38,889 nucleotides of DNA from GCA-020352575 sp964600365 (GTDB lineage: Bacteria; Actinomycetota; Acidimicrobiia; Spongiisociales; JAENVV01), in NCBI GenBank assembly GCA_964600365.1, contig CAZRJG010000019.1, forward strand, positions 1 through 38,889, read 5' to 3'. Below, piece after piece: positions 1 through 7,752 of the stretch. Made by a program: the position numbers and the translations under genes. The notes beneath the pieces are model-generated. The model worked only from the letters and a program-made list of their open reading frames with translations. It did not search any database and was not told the DNA's origin. Positions within the stretch are counted from its first letter, which is position 1. Each line of letters starts with the position of its first letter.

Positions 1-240
1 CACCCGATCGGCCGGATCGAGCTCGGTGACGTCGTCACCTCTGAAGTGCACATGGCCTTTCGTGACGTCGCCCTCGTGGACATCGAGGAGCCCGGTGACC
101 GCGCGCATGGTCGTTGTCTTGCCGGCACCGTTGGCGCCGAGCAGCGCGACGATCGCGCCGTCGGGCACCTCGAGTGAGATACCTCGCAGCACGAGCACCA
201 CGTCGTTGTAGACGACTTCCAGGTTCGCCACTTCGAGCAT
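1..240 (-). CDS. livF: ABC transporter ATP-binding protein LivF-like (N-terminal part, cut by window edge)
   Basis: This is the first 80 codons of a nucleotide-binding subunit of a branched-chain amino acid (HAAT/Liv) type importer. It begins MLEVANLEVVYND and has the Walker A motif GANGAGKTT at residues 35-43. The ABC signature, Walker B and H-loop would lie to the left of the window. Such subunits hydrolyse ATP at the cytoplasmic face of a LivH-LivM permease. The ATG at 240 is preceded by AAGG about 5 nt upstream, a weak ribosome site. It is the last gene seen in an operon with the binding protein and both permeases. The usual second ATPase, LivG, is not in the window and may lie further left. 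The LivF assignment over LivG rests on the N-terminal sequence style and is likely but not certain. Confidence 0.9.
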   Translation of the reverse strand, partial: MLEVANLEVVYNDVVLVLRGISLEVPDGAIVALLGANGAGKTTTMRAVTGLLDVHEGDVTKGHVHFRGDDVTELDPADRV

Positions 241-271
241 CTGGGCCTTGTGTCCTCTCGTCGTGTGAGGT

Positions 272-305
272 TGGTGGCCCGGGGCGCCTGCACCCCGGGC
301 CACCA
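272..305 (-). terminator. Strong intergenic hairpin between binding-protein gene and livF
   Basis: A perfect inverted repeat with 13-bp arms (272-284 and 293-305) and an 8-nt loop, nearly all G and C. It sits between the stop of the substrate-binding protein gene (322) and the livF start (240). There is no run of U after it on the minus strand. It may be a partial terminator or an mRNA-protecting stem that keeps binding protein in excess over the ATPase; this role is inferred. Confidence 0.6.
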
Positions 306-321
306 TGGTCATCTGGCGGAA

Positions 322-1701
322 CTAGCCGCCGAGGTCGTAGCAGGCGCCGGTGAACTCGTACGCCTTGGTGATCTCCGCTGCGTACGGGCCCACGTCAGCC
401 GACCAGCCAGTGGAGGCCTCGAGGTTGACACGACCGATGTAGTTCTCCCGTTGCAGGCGCTCGTTCGGCTCGCCGACATACGACTCCGCCACCGTGAAGG
501 CGCCGGCGTCGACGCTCTCGAGCGACTTGGCCGCTGCGAGCACGCCCGCACGAGTCAAGTCGTTGTTCTCGAAGGCCTTGATCAGCACCTCGTGCATGAT
601 CTTGCCCTCCACGAGCCCCTCGAGGTAGTAGTCCGTGTCGGGCGCATCGGCGTTGTACTGCCGGAACAGTGCAACTGCGTCTGCGGCACGGTCGTCGGAC
701 CACGGAGTGGCGTAGAACGACACGAAATAGTCGCGAGCAATCGCGTCACGAATCGGGCTGCCCTCGGCGACGAACGCCGGATTCCACGTCGGGCCGTTGC
801 CACTCCAGGTCGCCTCGAAACCAGCGGCGATGGACTGGCCATACGTTGCCGAGAACACGCCAGGCGTCGTCGTCATCCACACCATGTCGGCGCCGGACTG
901 GACGATGCCATCGGCGACGGCGGCGTAGGTCGTCTCGTCACCAGGGATCAACTGGCCCGCGCCGTTGTAGACCACCTCGAGACCAAGGGCCTCAGCGGCA
1001 AGCGCTGCACCGGCGGCGCCATCGAGGCCGTAGTCACCAGGGATCGACGCAATCGCAATCGTTGCGGCTCCCACCTCACCCGACACGTACTCGATGCCGT
1101 TCATCGACTCGATGCAGTAGGGCGTGCCGTGCGGAAGCAGGTTTGCGTTGTAGTTGGGATCCGACCAACCCGAGTACCAGGTGAGCGGGATGGTGAGCAT
1201 GTCGTCATCGGCGAGCTGCTCGAGGATGGCAACCGTGTGCGGGGAACCGGTCGAGTGCTGGATCGCCACGACGTCATCCCGGATCTCGTCGTAGAGCTGG
1301 ACGTGGGTGTCCACCACATACGCGGTGTCCACGATCTCGAGCTCGACCATGTATCCGTTCACGCCGCCATGGGCGTTCACATCCTCCCAGTACACCCGGA
1401 TTCCCTCGACGATTGCATTCACGAGGGGGGCGAACGGGCCGGTGAGGTCCGAGAGCAGTCCAAGCGTGATCGTCATTTCCTCCGTGTCGACGCCGAAGTC
1501 CGTGGCGAGTTCCATCGGCGCCTCGGTGTCTGCAGGTGCCTCCGTGTCGCCTGGTGCCTCGGTGTCGCCCGGTGCCTCAGTGGCTGCGGGCGTGTCGTCG
1601 GCGGGCGCCTCGGTGTCGTCGCTGCCATCGCCGTCGCCGCACGCAGCGACGATGAGCAGCAGCACCGTCAGCAGCGCCAGCCACTTGCTCGTTGTCTTCA
1701 T
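322..1701 (-). CDS. Liv-type ABC transporter substrate-binding lipoprotein
   Basis: A 459-residue periplasmic-binding-fold protein of the Leu/Ile/Val-binding (Peripla_BP_6) family. A lipoprotein signal covers residues 1-21 with the lipobox LIVAAC, so Cys21 should be lipidated and the protein tethered outside the membrane. A low-complexity linker rich in TEAP repeats (about 29-62) follows, then the two-lobed binding domain, starting near ITLGLLSDLTGPF. The ATG at 1701 is chosen because it gives a proper signal peptide and has a strong GGAGGAG site 7 nt upstream. A modest hairpin (GCCGGC arms, 1734-1751) lies in the gap before the gene. The ligand cannot be read from sequence. The neighbouring acyl-CoA synthetase suggests a carboxylic acid or fatty acid rather than only an amino acid; this is inference. 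Confidence 0.92.
   Translation of the reverse strand: MKTTSKWLALLTVLLLIVAACGDGDGSDDTEAPADDTPAATEAPGDTEAPGDTEAPADTEAPMELATDFGVDTEEMTITLGLLSDLTGPFAPLVNAIVEGIRVYWEDVNAHGGVNGYMVELEIVDTAYVVDTHVQLYDEIRDDVVAIQHSTGSPHTVAILEQLADDDMLTIPLTWYSGWSDPNYNANLLPHGTPYCIESMNGIEYVSGEVGAATIAIASIPGDYGLDGAAGAALAAEALGLEVVYNGAGQLIPGDETTYAAVADGIVQSGADMVWMTTTPGVFSATYGQSIAAGFEATWSGNGPTWNPAFVAEGSPIRDAIARDYFVSFYATPWSDDRAADAVALFRQYNADAPDTDYYLEGLVEGKIMHEVLIKAFENNDLTRAGVLAAAKSLESVDAGAFTVAESYVGEPNERLQRENYIGRVNLEASTGWSADVGPYAAEITKAYEFTGACYDLGG
1517..1588. repeat. Four tandem 18-nt units encoding TEAP linker repeats
   Basis: Four imperfect 18-bp direct repeats at 1517-1534, 1535-1552, 1553-1570 and 1571-1588, each reading GGTGCCTCNGTGTCGCCN or close to it on the plus strand. 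On the coding (minus) strand each encodes a hexapeptide such as GDTEAP or ADTEAP. They form the flexible acidic linker between the lipidated cysteine and the binding domain. The copy number could vary between strains by slippage. Confidence 0.8.
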
Positions 1702-1784
1702 CTTTCTTCTCCTCCGTGCTGTTTCTGTCTCATGCCGGCGTGGGGGCCGGCGGCGGAAAGGGCGGAACTCGCCCAAGAAAAGGA

Positions 1785-3023
1785 TCAATAGGTGAACGGC
1801 CACCCCTTCCAGTAGTTGCGGATCCGCAACCAGATTCCGTAGAGGCCGAGCGGTTCGAAGATGAGGAAGCCGATGATGAAGAGGCCGAACAGGACGGCAT
1901 TCGTCTGGTCGACCGAGAGCCCGGGGCCGACGCCTGGGAGTGTGTGGACGATCCCGAAGTCGTCCGGGCTCGTCGCCACGAAGAGGTCCCCCACCCACGC
2001 AAGGACGCCCTCACCCGAATCGATGATGTCGGCGATCCAGTCCGTGCCGTCGCGGACAAGCCTGGGAAGGATCATCACGAAGACCACACCCATGAGCGTG
2101 CCAGAGACGGTGCCGGCGCCGCCGATCACGATCATCGCGATGAACTGGATGGAAAGGAGCAAGTTGAACCGCTCCGGGATGCTTCGACCGACGAAGGACA
2201 TGAGGAGCGCTCCGGAGATCCCGGCGAACCCAGACGACAGGCCGAAGGCGAGGAGCTTGTAGCCGAACTCGTTCACGCCCATTACCTCGGCTGCGACGTC
2301 CCGGTCCCTGATCGCCTGGAATGCACGACCGGTGCGGCTCCGCTGGAGGTTCTTGGCAAGCAGGATGGCGATCACTGCGATGGCCAACACGAACATGTAC
2401 GAGAGGATCTCCGAACTCACCTCTCGACCGAACAGCACCGTGTCGTCGGCAAAGGAGAAGAGGGGCTCCTCCTCCTTCCACAACCGAAGCTCGAGATCGG
2501 GGTGGGTCCGTCCCGACTGGGATCCTCCGGTGAGGCCGTACCAATTCCGGAACACGTACTCGCCGATGATCACGAGCCCGAGCGTCACGATGGCGAGGTA
2601 GAGGCCGCGCACCCGCACCGCGGTCGGCCCGATCAACACCCCGATCAGCGCCGGAACGATGCCTGCCGCGGGGAGCCAGATCCAGATCGGGAGTCCGAGG
2701 CCGATGAGCGGTCCGCCCGGATCGCCGCCGAGTGCAGCGGCCGTGTACGCCCCGACCCCCAGGAAGAACGCGTGGCCGAGTGAAACCTGACCAGCGAGAC
2801 CGGTGAGCAGGTTGAGTCCCAACGCGCCGATGGCGAGGATGAACACCTGGCTCAGCAACTTCACCCAGTCGTTGTCCCCCAAGAACCCGAACCCGGGGAC
2901 GATGCCAAAGGGCGCGAGGAGCATGAATGCGGCGAAGACGGCCATGAAGGTCTTCTTCGTCCAGGTGTTGAGGAGCGCCTGGTCCTCTTCGTAGCTCGTG
3001 TAAAGCAGCGGCCGGCCCCTCAT
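1785..3023 (-). CDS. livM: Branched-chain amino acid-type ABC transporter permease LivM
   Basis: A 412-residue integral membrane permease of the LivM family (BPD_transp_2). Family motifs are the stretch GLNLLTGLAGQVSLGHAFF near residues 85-105 and AIRDRDVAAEVMGVN in the cytoplasmic loop that contacts the ATPase. It pairs with LivH to form the pore. A TTG six bases upstream (3029) is also possible, but the ATG at 3023 is preferred because GAGG lies 6 nt before it. At 412 residues it is longer than many LivM proteins. The extra length lies in a central hydrophilic loop (about 178-205, after the GGSQSG segment) and in a loop near 330-370. Confidence 0.93.
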   Translation of the reverse strand: MRGRPLLYTSYEEDQALLNTWTKKTFMAVFAAFMLLAPFGIVPGFGFLGDNDWVKLLSQVFILAIGALGLNLLTGLAGQVSLGHAFFLGVGAYTAAALGGDPGGPLIGLGLPIWIWLPAAGIVPALIGVLIGPTAVRVRGLYLAIVTLGLVIIGEYVFRNWYGLTGGSQSGRTHPDLELRLWKEEEPLFSFADDTVLFGREVSSEILSYMFVLAIAVIAILLAKNLQRSRTGRAFQAIRDRDVAAEVMGVNEFGYKLLAFGLSSGFAGISGALLMSFVGRSIPERFNLLLSIQFIAMIVIGGAGTVSGTLMGVVFVMILPRLVRDGTDWIADIIDSGEGVLAWVGDLFVATSPDDFGIVHTLPGVGPGLSVDQTNAVLFGLFIIGFLIFEPLGLYGIWLRIRNYWKGWPFTY

Positions 3024-3050
3024 CGGCAACCTCGCATGGTTCGGGCACCG

Positions 3051-4016
3051 TCACACACGGCGGATCTCCTCCGTACCGAAGATGCCATAGGGCCGGACGA
3101 TGAGGACGATGAGCATCACGATGTAGGACACGATCCCGCCGAAGCCAGCCCCCAGGAACTCGAACTGGAGGTAGGACACCGCTGCCGACTCGGCGAGGCC
3201 GATGATGAAGCCTCCGAGAATCGCACCCACCACCGAGTCGAGGCCTCCGAGGATCACGACGGGATACGCCCTGAAGACGAAGAACGCCGTCTCCGCATCC
3301 ACACCTGCCGAGCGTCTGGGGAAGACGGAGATGAAGAGGCCAGCGATCGCGGCGAGAACGGCGCCGATGGCCCAGGCCGTCGCAAAGATGCGACCGACAT
3401 TGATGCCCTGCGCTCGGGCAGCCTCCTGATCGAAGGCCGTCGCCCGCATGGCGATGCCGGTGCGGGAGCGGAAGAAGAGCGCCACCAGGCCCACAACGAT
3501 GAGCGACGTCGCGAACTGGGCGACCTCGCTGTAGGCCATCGTGACCCATCCGAGGTCGAGGATCTGCGTCCCCCACGGGTCGCCGAGCGGTCGGGAGTCG
3601 GTACCGATGATGTCGTTCGTGATGTTGCGAAGGGCGATGTCGATGCCGAGGGTCACAAGTGCAACAGCGAACATCTCCTCACCGACCATCGGGCGGATGA
3701 ACAACCGCTCCACGACGATCCCGAGGACCGCTGCCGCGGCGAGTGCCATCACCACCGACAGTCCCCAACTCAACCAATCCGGCGCACTCGGCATCCAGCG
3801 GCCCGGAATGTTGAAGATCGAACCGAACGCCGCAACGAGGTACGCACCCGCGGCCGTGAGTGCGCCGTGGGCGAAGTTGAGGACCTGGGTCGCCTTGAAG
3901 ATGATCACGAGCCCCATGCCGAGCAAGGCATAGATGGAGCCGAGCGAAAGGCCCTCGGCGATCATCTCGGCGAACCCATTCGGGCTCGAGCCCACCTGCG
4001 CGAGGAGTCCGATCAC
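3051..4016 (-). CDS. livH: Branched-chain amino acid-type ABC transporter permease LivH
   Basis: A 321-residue permease of the LivH family, the partner of LivM. The N-terminal segment GLSLGSIYALLGMGLVIIF and then LNFAHGAL (about 28-55) is the classic LivH signature, and ATAFDQEAARAQGIN is the coupling-helix region. The start is GTG at 4016, which overlaps the stop of the upstream acyl-CoA synthetase gene in GTGA, so translation is probably coupled. It lies 27 nt before the livM start. Confidence 0.94.
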   Translation of the reverse strand: MIGLLAQVGSSPNGFAEMIAEGLSLGSIYALLGMGLVIIFKATQVLNFAHGALTAAGAYLVAAFGSIFNIPGRWMPSAPDWLSWGLSVVMALAAAAVLGIVVERLFIRPMVGEEMFAVALVTLGIDIALRNITNDIIGTDSRPLGDPWGTQILDLGWVTMAYSEVAQFATSLIVVGLVALFFRSRTGIAMRATAFDQEAARAQGINVGRIFATAWAIGAVLAAIAGLFISVFPRRSAGVDAETAFFVFRAYPVVILGGLDSVVGAILGGFIIGLAESAAVSYLQFEFLGAGFGGIVSYIVMLIVLIVRPYGIFGTEEIRRV

Positions 4017-5881
4017 CGGTACATGTCCTCCACGAGTTCTCCGAACATGTCGATCATCGAGGAGCGCTTCACCTTCTGCGTCGCCGTGAGCTCGCCGTCC
4101 TCATGGTCGAGCTCCTTGGGGATGAGGCGGAACTTGCGAATGTGCTCCACCCGGGCGAACTTCTCGTTCGTCTCGTTGACCGCTTTCTGGACCAGTTCGA
4201 TCACCTCTGGCTTCTCCGAAAGGTCCCGATACGTCGTGTAGGGGATGCCCTTTCGCAGCGCCCAGTTGCCCACGGTGTCGAGTTCGATGCCGATGAGGGC
4301 GGAGAGGTACTTCCTGCCATCGCCGATCACCATCGCTTCCCGGATGTAGGGGGAGGTCTTGAGGCTGTTCTCGATCTCCGACGGTGAGATGTTCTTGCCA
4401 CCCGCAGTGATGATGATGTGCTTGATCCGGTCGACGATCTTGACGTGGGTGCCGTCCACCCAGACGCCCACATCCCCGGTCTTCAGCCATCCATCGTCGG
4501 TGAAGGTCTCCCGGGTGGCATCGGGCTTGTTCCAGTAGCCCATGAAGTTGCCCGGGTGCCGCGTCTGGATCTCACCCGTGTCGGTATCAATGCGGAGCCC
4601 GATCTCGGGGTGCGGCTCGCCCACAGTCCCGAGCTTCATACGACCACCGAAGTTCGCCGTGGCAACGGCGCTGTTCTCCGTCATGCCGTAGAGCTCGTAG
4701 ACCGGAACGCCGACACCGAGGAAGAACTCGAGCACCTCGGGGGCGATCGCAGCGGCGCCGGAGCCGGCGTACCGGCACTTGCGCAGGCCGATCCGATCGA
4801 GGAGCGCACGGAACACGAGCGGACGCCAGATAGCGTTGAGCACCTTCGCCTTCATGGTGTAGTGCCCGCCATTGCGGACCCGCTCACGCCCGATCGTCTG
4901 CGCCGATGAGAGCGCCGCCTTGAGCATGAGGCGCTTGAACCGCGTGGCATCCTGCCCCTTGATGAGGACGCCGGCGTGGATCTTCTCCCAAATGCGGGGA
5001 ACGGCAAAGAAGATCGTCGGCTGGACCTCCCGCAGGTTCATCTGCACGGTGTCGATCGACTCGGCGAAGTTCACCTTGAGGCCGGCGGCCACGAGCGTCC
5101 ACGTCGAGAAGATGCGCTCGGCCACGTGACAGAGGGGGAGGTAGGTGAGGATCTCGTCACCGGAGTGGGGCGCAACACCGTCAGGGCGAACGGAGGCGTC
5201 CATGAACTTCTGGATTGCGTACTCGCAGTTCTCGTTCGAGAGCATCGCGCCCTTCGGAGGACCCGTCGTCCCGGAGGTGTAGACGAGCGTCATCACGTCG
5301 TCGGATCGCGCCTCGGACATGTGTTGCTCCACGAGTCCGGGGTTGGCATGGCGGTGCTCACGCCCGATTTCCAGGAAGTCGTCCCAGTAGAGGAGTCGGT
5401 CATCGTCGTAGTTGACGACGCCCCGCGGCTCGACGAAGAGGACCTTGCGGATCTTCGGCAACTCGTCGGCATTGTCCATCCACTTGTCCACCTGCTCTTG
5501 GTCCTCGGCGAAGTGGACGACGGAACCGGAGTCGGAGAGGAGGTAGTGCACCTCGGCCGCGGGATTCGTGGGGTAGAGGCCCACCGTGATGCCTCGGATG
5601 GCGACCGTTGCGAAGTCGAGGATCATCCACTCGGGGCGGTCCTCGGAGTGGATGGAGACGCGATCACCGGGTCCGACGCCGAGGGCGAGCAGGCCGTGCG
5701 CTGCATCCACCGTGAGGTCCCACACGTCCTGCCAGGTGTACTCCTGCCAGATGCCGAAGTCCTTCTCGCGCATGGCGACGGCGTCGGAGCGGGTCGACGC
5801 CCACTCCTGCACCCGGGACGTGACGGTCCGAAATCCCGAACCAGTGTGCGGTGTGCCGTGCTGCTCCAATGTCGCAGTCAC
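4013..5881 (-). CDS. Long-chain fatty acid--CoA ligase (AMP-forming), FadD15/ACSBG-like
   Basis: A 622-residue adenylate-forming enzyme that would activate a carboxylic acid with ATP and CoA. The P-loop is LVYTSGTTGPPKG, the A5 motif is YELYGMTE, the A7 motif is DGWLKTGDVG, and the hinge and A8 region reads IVDRIKHIIITAGGKNISP. The catalytic lysine is probably in LTATQKVKR near the C-terminus. Length and motif spelling fit the long-chain (FadD15/ACSBG) branch. The start is GTG at 5881 with GGAGGAG 6 nt upstream; the reading frame is open further upstream but that part overlaps moaE antisense and is not credible. It is the first gene of the Liv operon and overlaps livH by GTGA, which suggests the imported ligand is converted to a CoA thioester. 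Confidence 0.92.
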   Translation of the reverse strand: MTATLEQHGTPHTGSGFRTVTSRVQEWASTRSDAVAMREKDFGIWQEYTWQDVWDLTVDAAHGLLALGVGPGDRVSIHSEDRPEWMILDFATVAIRGITVGLYPTNPAAEVHYLLSDSGSVVHFAEDQEQVDKWMDNADELPKIRKVLFVEPRGVVNYDDDRLLYWDDFLEIGREHRHANPGLVEQHMSEARSDDVMTLVYTSGTTGPPKGAMLSNENCEYAIQKFMDASVRPDGVAPHSGDEILTYLPLCHVAERIFSTWTLVAAGLKVNFAESIDTVQMNLREVQPTIFFAVPRIWEKIHAGVLIKGQDATRFKRLMLKAALSSAQTIGRERVRNGGHYTMKAKVLNAIWRPLVFRALLDRIGLRKCRYAGSGAAAIAPEVLEFFLGVGVPVYELYGMTENSAVATANFGGRMKLGTVGEPHPEIGLRIDTDTGEIQTRHPGNFMGYWNKPDATRETFTDDGWLKTGDVGVWVDGTHVKIVDRIKHIIITAGGKNISPSEIENSLKTSPYIREAMVIGDGRKYLSALIGIELDTVGNWALRKGIPYTTYRDLSEKPEVIELVQKAVNETNEKFARVEHIRKFRLIPKELDHEDGELTATQKVKRSSMIDMFGELVEDMYR

Positions 5882-5913
5882 CCAGACTCCTCCAGAACTC
5901 ACAAGGTGGCGAC

Positions 5914-5919
5914 ACCATA
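5914..5919 (-). promoter_or_regulatory. Putative -10 box of the acyl-CoA synthetase/liv operon
   Basis: On the minus strand TATGGT lies about 32 nt before the GTG start at 5881, leaving a short leader that contains the GGAGGAG ribosome site. I see no convincing -35 box. The region is shared with the divergent moaE promoter. Confidence 0.4.
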
Positions 5920-5985
5920 AACGGTCGTTCGCAAACCGCCAGAAAAACCTCCCAGAAAATGAGCGGATGTTCCCGGTTCCAGCGC

Positions 5986-6002
5986 ATCGGAGCGTCTCCG
6001 AT
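5986..6002. promoter_or_regulatory. Inverted repeat abutting the moaE -10 box (candidate operator)
   Basis: ATCGGAG-CGT-CTCCGAT is a perfect 7-bp inverted repeat with a 3-nt centre. Its last base is the first base of the moaE -10 hexamer. A protein bound here would block moaE and could affect the divergent operon. Binding is inferred from position only. Confidence 0.4.
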
Positions 6003-6007
6003 ACGAT
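6002..6007 (+). promoter_or_regulatory. -10 box TACGAT of moaE, leaderless arrangement
   Basis: TACGAT ends 7 nt before the ATG at 6015, which would place the transcription start at or next to the start codon. No Shine-Dalgarno sequence is present. Confidence 0.6.
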
Positions 6008-6014
6008 CGGGGAC

Positions 6015-6428
6015 ATGCACATCGCGGTGCGAGGCACCCCGCTCGACGTCGAAGCCGTGCGCCGAAAGGTCGAGGACCCCGGCGCAGGAGCCGTCGTGGT
6101 CTTCACCGGTGTCGTGCGCGACCACTCCCCCGGCCACGAGGGCGTGACCCACCTCGAGTACGAGGCCTTCCTCGAGCGGGTCGAGGACGTGCTCTCCGAG
6201 GTGGCCAGCGAGGCCGCCGAGCGATGGGATCTCACCGGGATCGCGATCGAGCATCGCGTGGGCAGGTGCGAGGTGGGCGAGCCGACCGTCGTGGTCGCCG
6301 TCTCCTCTGCCCATCGGGGTGAGGCCTTCGAGGCCGCCCGGTATGGCATCGACGAACTCAAGGCGAGGGCGCCGATCTGGAAGAAGGAGTTCTGGCCCGG
6401 CGGCGAGAAGTGGAGCGAGGGCGCCTAG
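6015..6428 (+). CDS. moaE: Molybdopterin synthase catalytic subunit MoaE
   Basis: A 137-residue protein of the MoaE family. With the sulfur carrier MoaD it converts precursor Z (cPMP) into molybdopterin in the cytoplasm. Family features are AVVVFTGVVRDHS (25-38), the LEYEAF segment (47-52), IEHRVGRCEVGEP (78-90), SSAHRGEAFEAARYGIDELKAR (97-118) and the C-terminal PIWKKEFW with the active-site lysines (120-127). No moaD, moaA or moaC is nearby, so it stands alone here. The ATG at 6015 is supported by its -10 spacing. Its stop codon interlocks with the stop of the convergent cyclase gene in a shared CTAG. Confidence 0.95.
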   Translation: MHIAVRGTPLDVEAVRRKVEDPGAGAVVVFTGVVRDHSPGHEGVTHLEYEAFLERVEDVLSEVASEAAERWDLTGIAIEHRVGRCEVGEPTVVVAVSSAHRGEAFEAARYGIDELKARAPIWKKEFWPGGEKWSEGA

Positions 6429-7630
6429 ACGCGTCGCTCCACCCACCAGGTCGCCATCGGACCCTTCCCCTTGATCTCGATCTCGCCACGCGGTGTGCAG
6501 GCGAACTGCCCTTCGACGAGCCGGAACGTCCCTTCGGCGACCTGGAGACGTCCCACCTCGCCGTGCGACTCCATCCGTGCAGCGCAGTTGACCGTGTCGC
6601 CCCACACGTCGTAGTGGAACTTCGTCGTCCCGATCACGCCCGCGACCATCGGGCCGCTGTTCACCCCGATGCGAAAACCGAGCTTCCGACCGTTCCTCGC
6701 TGGCACGCGCTCCACGGCGTCGAGCATCGCGAGCCCGAGATCGACAAGCACCTCGGCATGGTCCTCGCGTGGGGTCGGCACACCTGAGGCCACCATGTAG
6801 TTGTCCCCGATCGTGCGGATCTTCTCGAGGCCGCGTTGCTCAACGAGCCGATCAAAGGTCGTGAAGACCTGATTCAGCCACTCGACCGCCTCGGCCGGCT
6901 CGAGTTCCGCGAACAGCGGGGTCGAACCGACGATGTCCGCGAACAGGACACTCGCCGACTCGTACTCGTCGGCGATGACCCCCGCGCCGTCCCGCAGGAG
7001 TGGTGCCACCTCACGGGGGAGCACGTTGAGGAGGAGCTCATTCGCCCGCGCGCGCTCCTCGACCGCCGTTCGCACGAAGTAGCCGGCAAATGCGAAGAGC
7101 ACGAGCGCCGAGACCGAGAGGTTCGTGACGAAGAAGAAGGTCCTGACTCCCTCGTCGACGTCCACTGCCGAGCCCTGGAGCCTCCCATCGGCGAGGATGG
7201 CCACAAGGAGGAGTGCGACGTACACCACCACCCAGGGGACGGCCTGCCGGATCGGGAAGAACAGAAGGGCGGTGAGCGGGCCGATGAGCGCCCACGCCAT
7301 CACGAACCCCGAATCGGCGAGGCCGCCGATGCTCACTTGGATCGCAGTGGTGACGCCCATGATGAACACGATCTGGGCAACCACCACGATGCGGTGGTTG
7401 CCGGTGAGATGGCTCACACCCATCGCGAGCCCTACGCCTATCACGAAGAGCACAGGAAGGGCGGTTGTGAGCCCCCATCCGAACACGACTGCATACATCA
7501 CGGTCCACGCAATGCCGGCTGCGGTGCACCCCCCGGCAACGATGAAGGCAGCAACCTTTTCGCTCGTCACCTCCTCGCTGTCACCCTCGACCGCAGCGAA
7601 GGAGCGCACCCGTTCGAGGATCGTCCACAT
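6425..7630 (-). CDS. Membrane-bound class III adenylate cyclase
   Basis: A 401-residue protein with about six membrane segments in residues 25-180 and a C-terminal class III cyclase domain (about 225-395). Key residues are visible: metal-binding Asp232 (LFADIVGST) and Asp276 (RTIGDNY), adenine-selecting Lys270 and Asp341 (YDVWGDTVN), and the transition-state pair Asn348 and Arg352 (NCAARME). The Lys/Asp pair favours ATP over GTP, so the product should be cAMP. There is no HAMP domain; a short linker (about 185-215) joins membrane and catalytic parts. The ATG at 7630 is preferred to the GTG at 7639 because TATCGT lies exactly 7 nt before it. The 3' end overlaps moaE by 4 nt. Confidence 0.93.
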   Translation of the reverse strand: MWTILERVRSFAAVEGDSEEVTSEKVAAFIVAGGCTAAGIAWTVMYAVVFGWGLTTALPVLFVIGVGLAMGVSHLTGNHRIVVVAQIVFIMGVTTAIQVSIGGLADSGFVMAWALIGPLTALLFFPIRQAVPWVVVYVALLLVAILADGRLQGSAVDVDEGVRTFFFVTNLSVSALVLFAFAGYFVRTAVEERARANELLLNVLPREVAPLLRDGAGVIADEYESASVLFADIVGSTPLFAELEPAEAVEWLNQVFTTFDRLVEQRGLEKIRTIGDNYMVASGVPTPREDHAEVLVDLGLAMLDAVERVPARNGRKLGFRIGVNSGPMVAGVIGTTKFHYDVWGDTVNCAARMESHGEVGRLQVAEGTFRLVEGQFACTPRGEIEIKGKGPMATWWVERRV

Positions 7631-7637
7631 CTGGCGC

Positions 7638-7643
7638 ACGATA
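7638..7643 (-). promoter_or_regulatory. -10 box TATCGT of the adenylate cyclase gene, leaderless arrangement
   Basis: On the minus strand TATCGT ends 7 nt before the ATG at 7630. It covers the alternative GTG codon at 7639, which argues against that start. Confidence 0.55.
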
Positions 7644-7734
7644 GGGCGGGGAACGTTGGTGCCGAGGGCCGAGCGACAACGGTCCTCATCAACTTCTTAG
7701 GTGCCAGCCGCGTCCGTAGGACCTCGGCTCTTCG

Positions 7735-7740
7735 TATCCT
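7735..7740 (+). promoter_or_regulatory. Putative -10 box TATCCT of the htrA-zincin operon
   Basis: TATCCT ends 12 nt before the ATG at 7753, giving a leader of about 5 nt at most. There is no clear ribosome site, so the message is probably leaderless or nearly so. Confidence 0.45.
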
Positions 7741-7752
7741 CTTCGAAAGCCC

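Noticed and set aside
250..1791. Long plus-strand open frame of 513 codons opposite the binding-protein gene
   Set aside because: It is antisense to a clear lipoprotein gene with signal peptide and ribosome site; its translation is rich in Arg, Val and His in the manner of GC-rich shadow frames.
5882..6361. 160-codon N-terminal extension of the acyl-CoA synthetase frame
   Set aside because: It is antisense to moaE, lacks family similarity, and the GTG at 5881 has a strong ribosome site.
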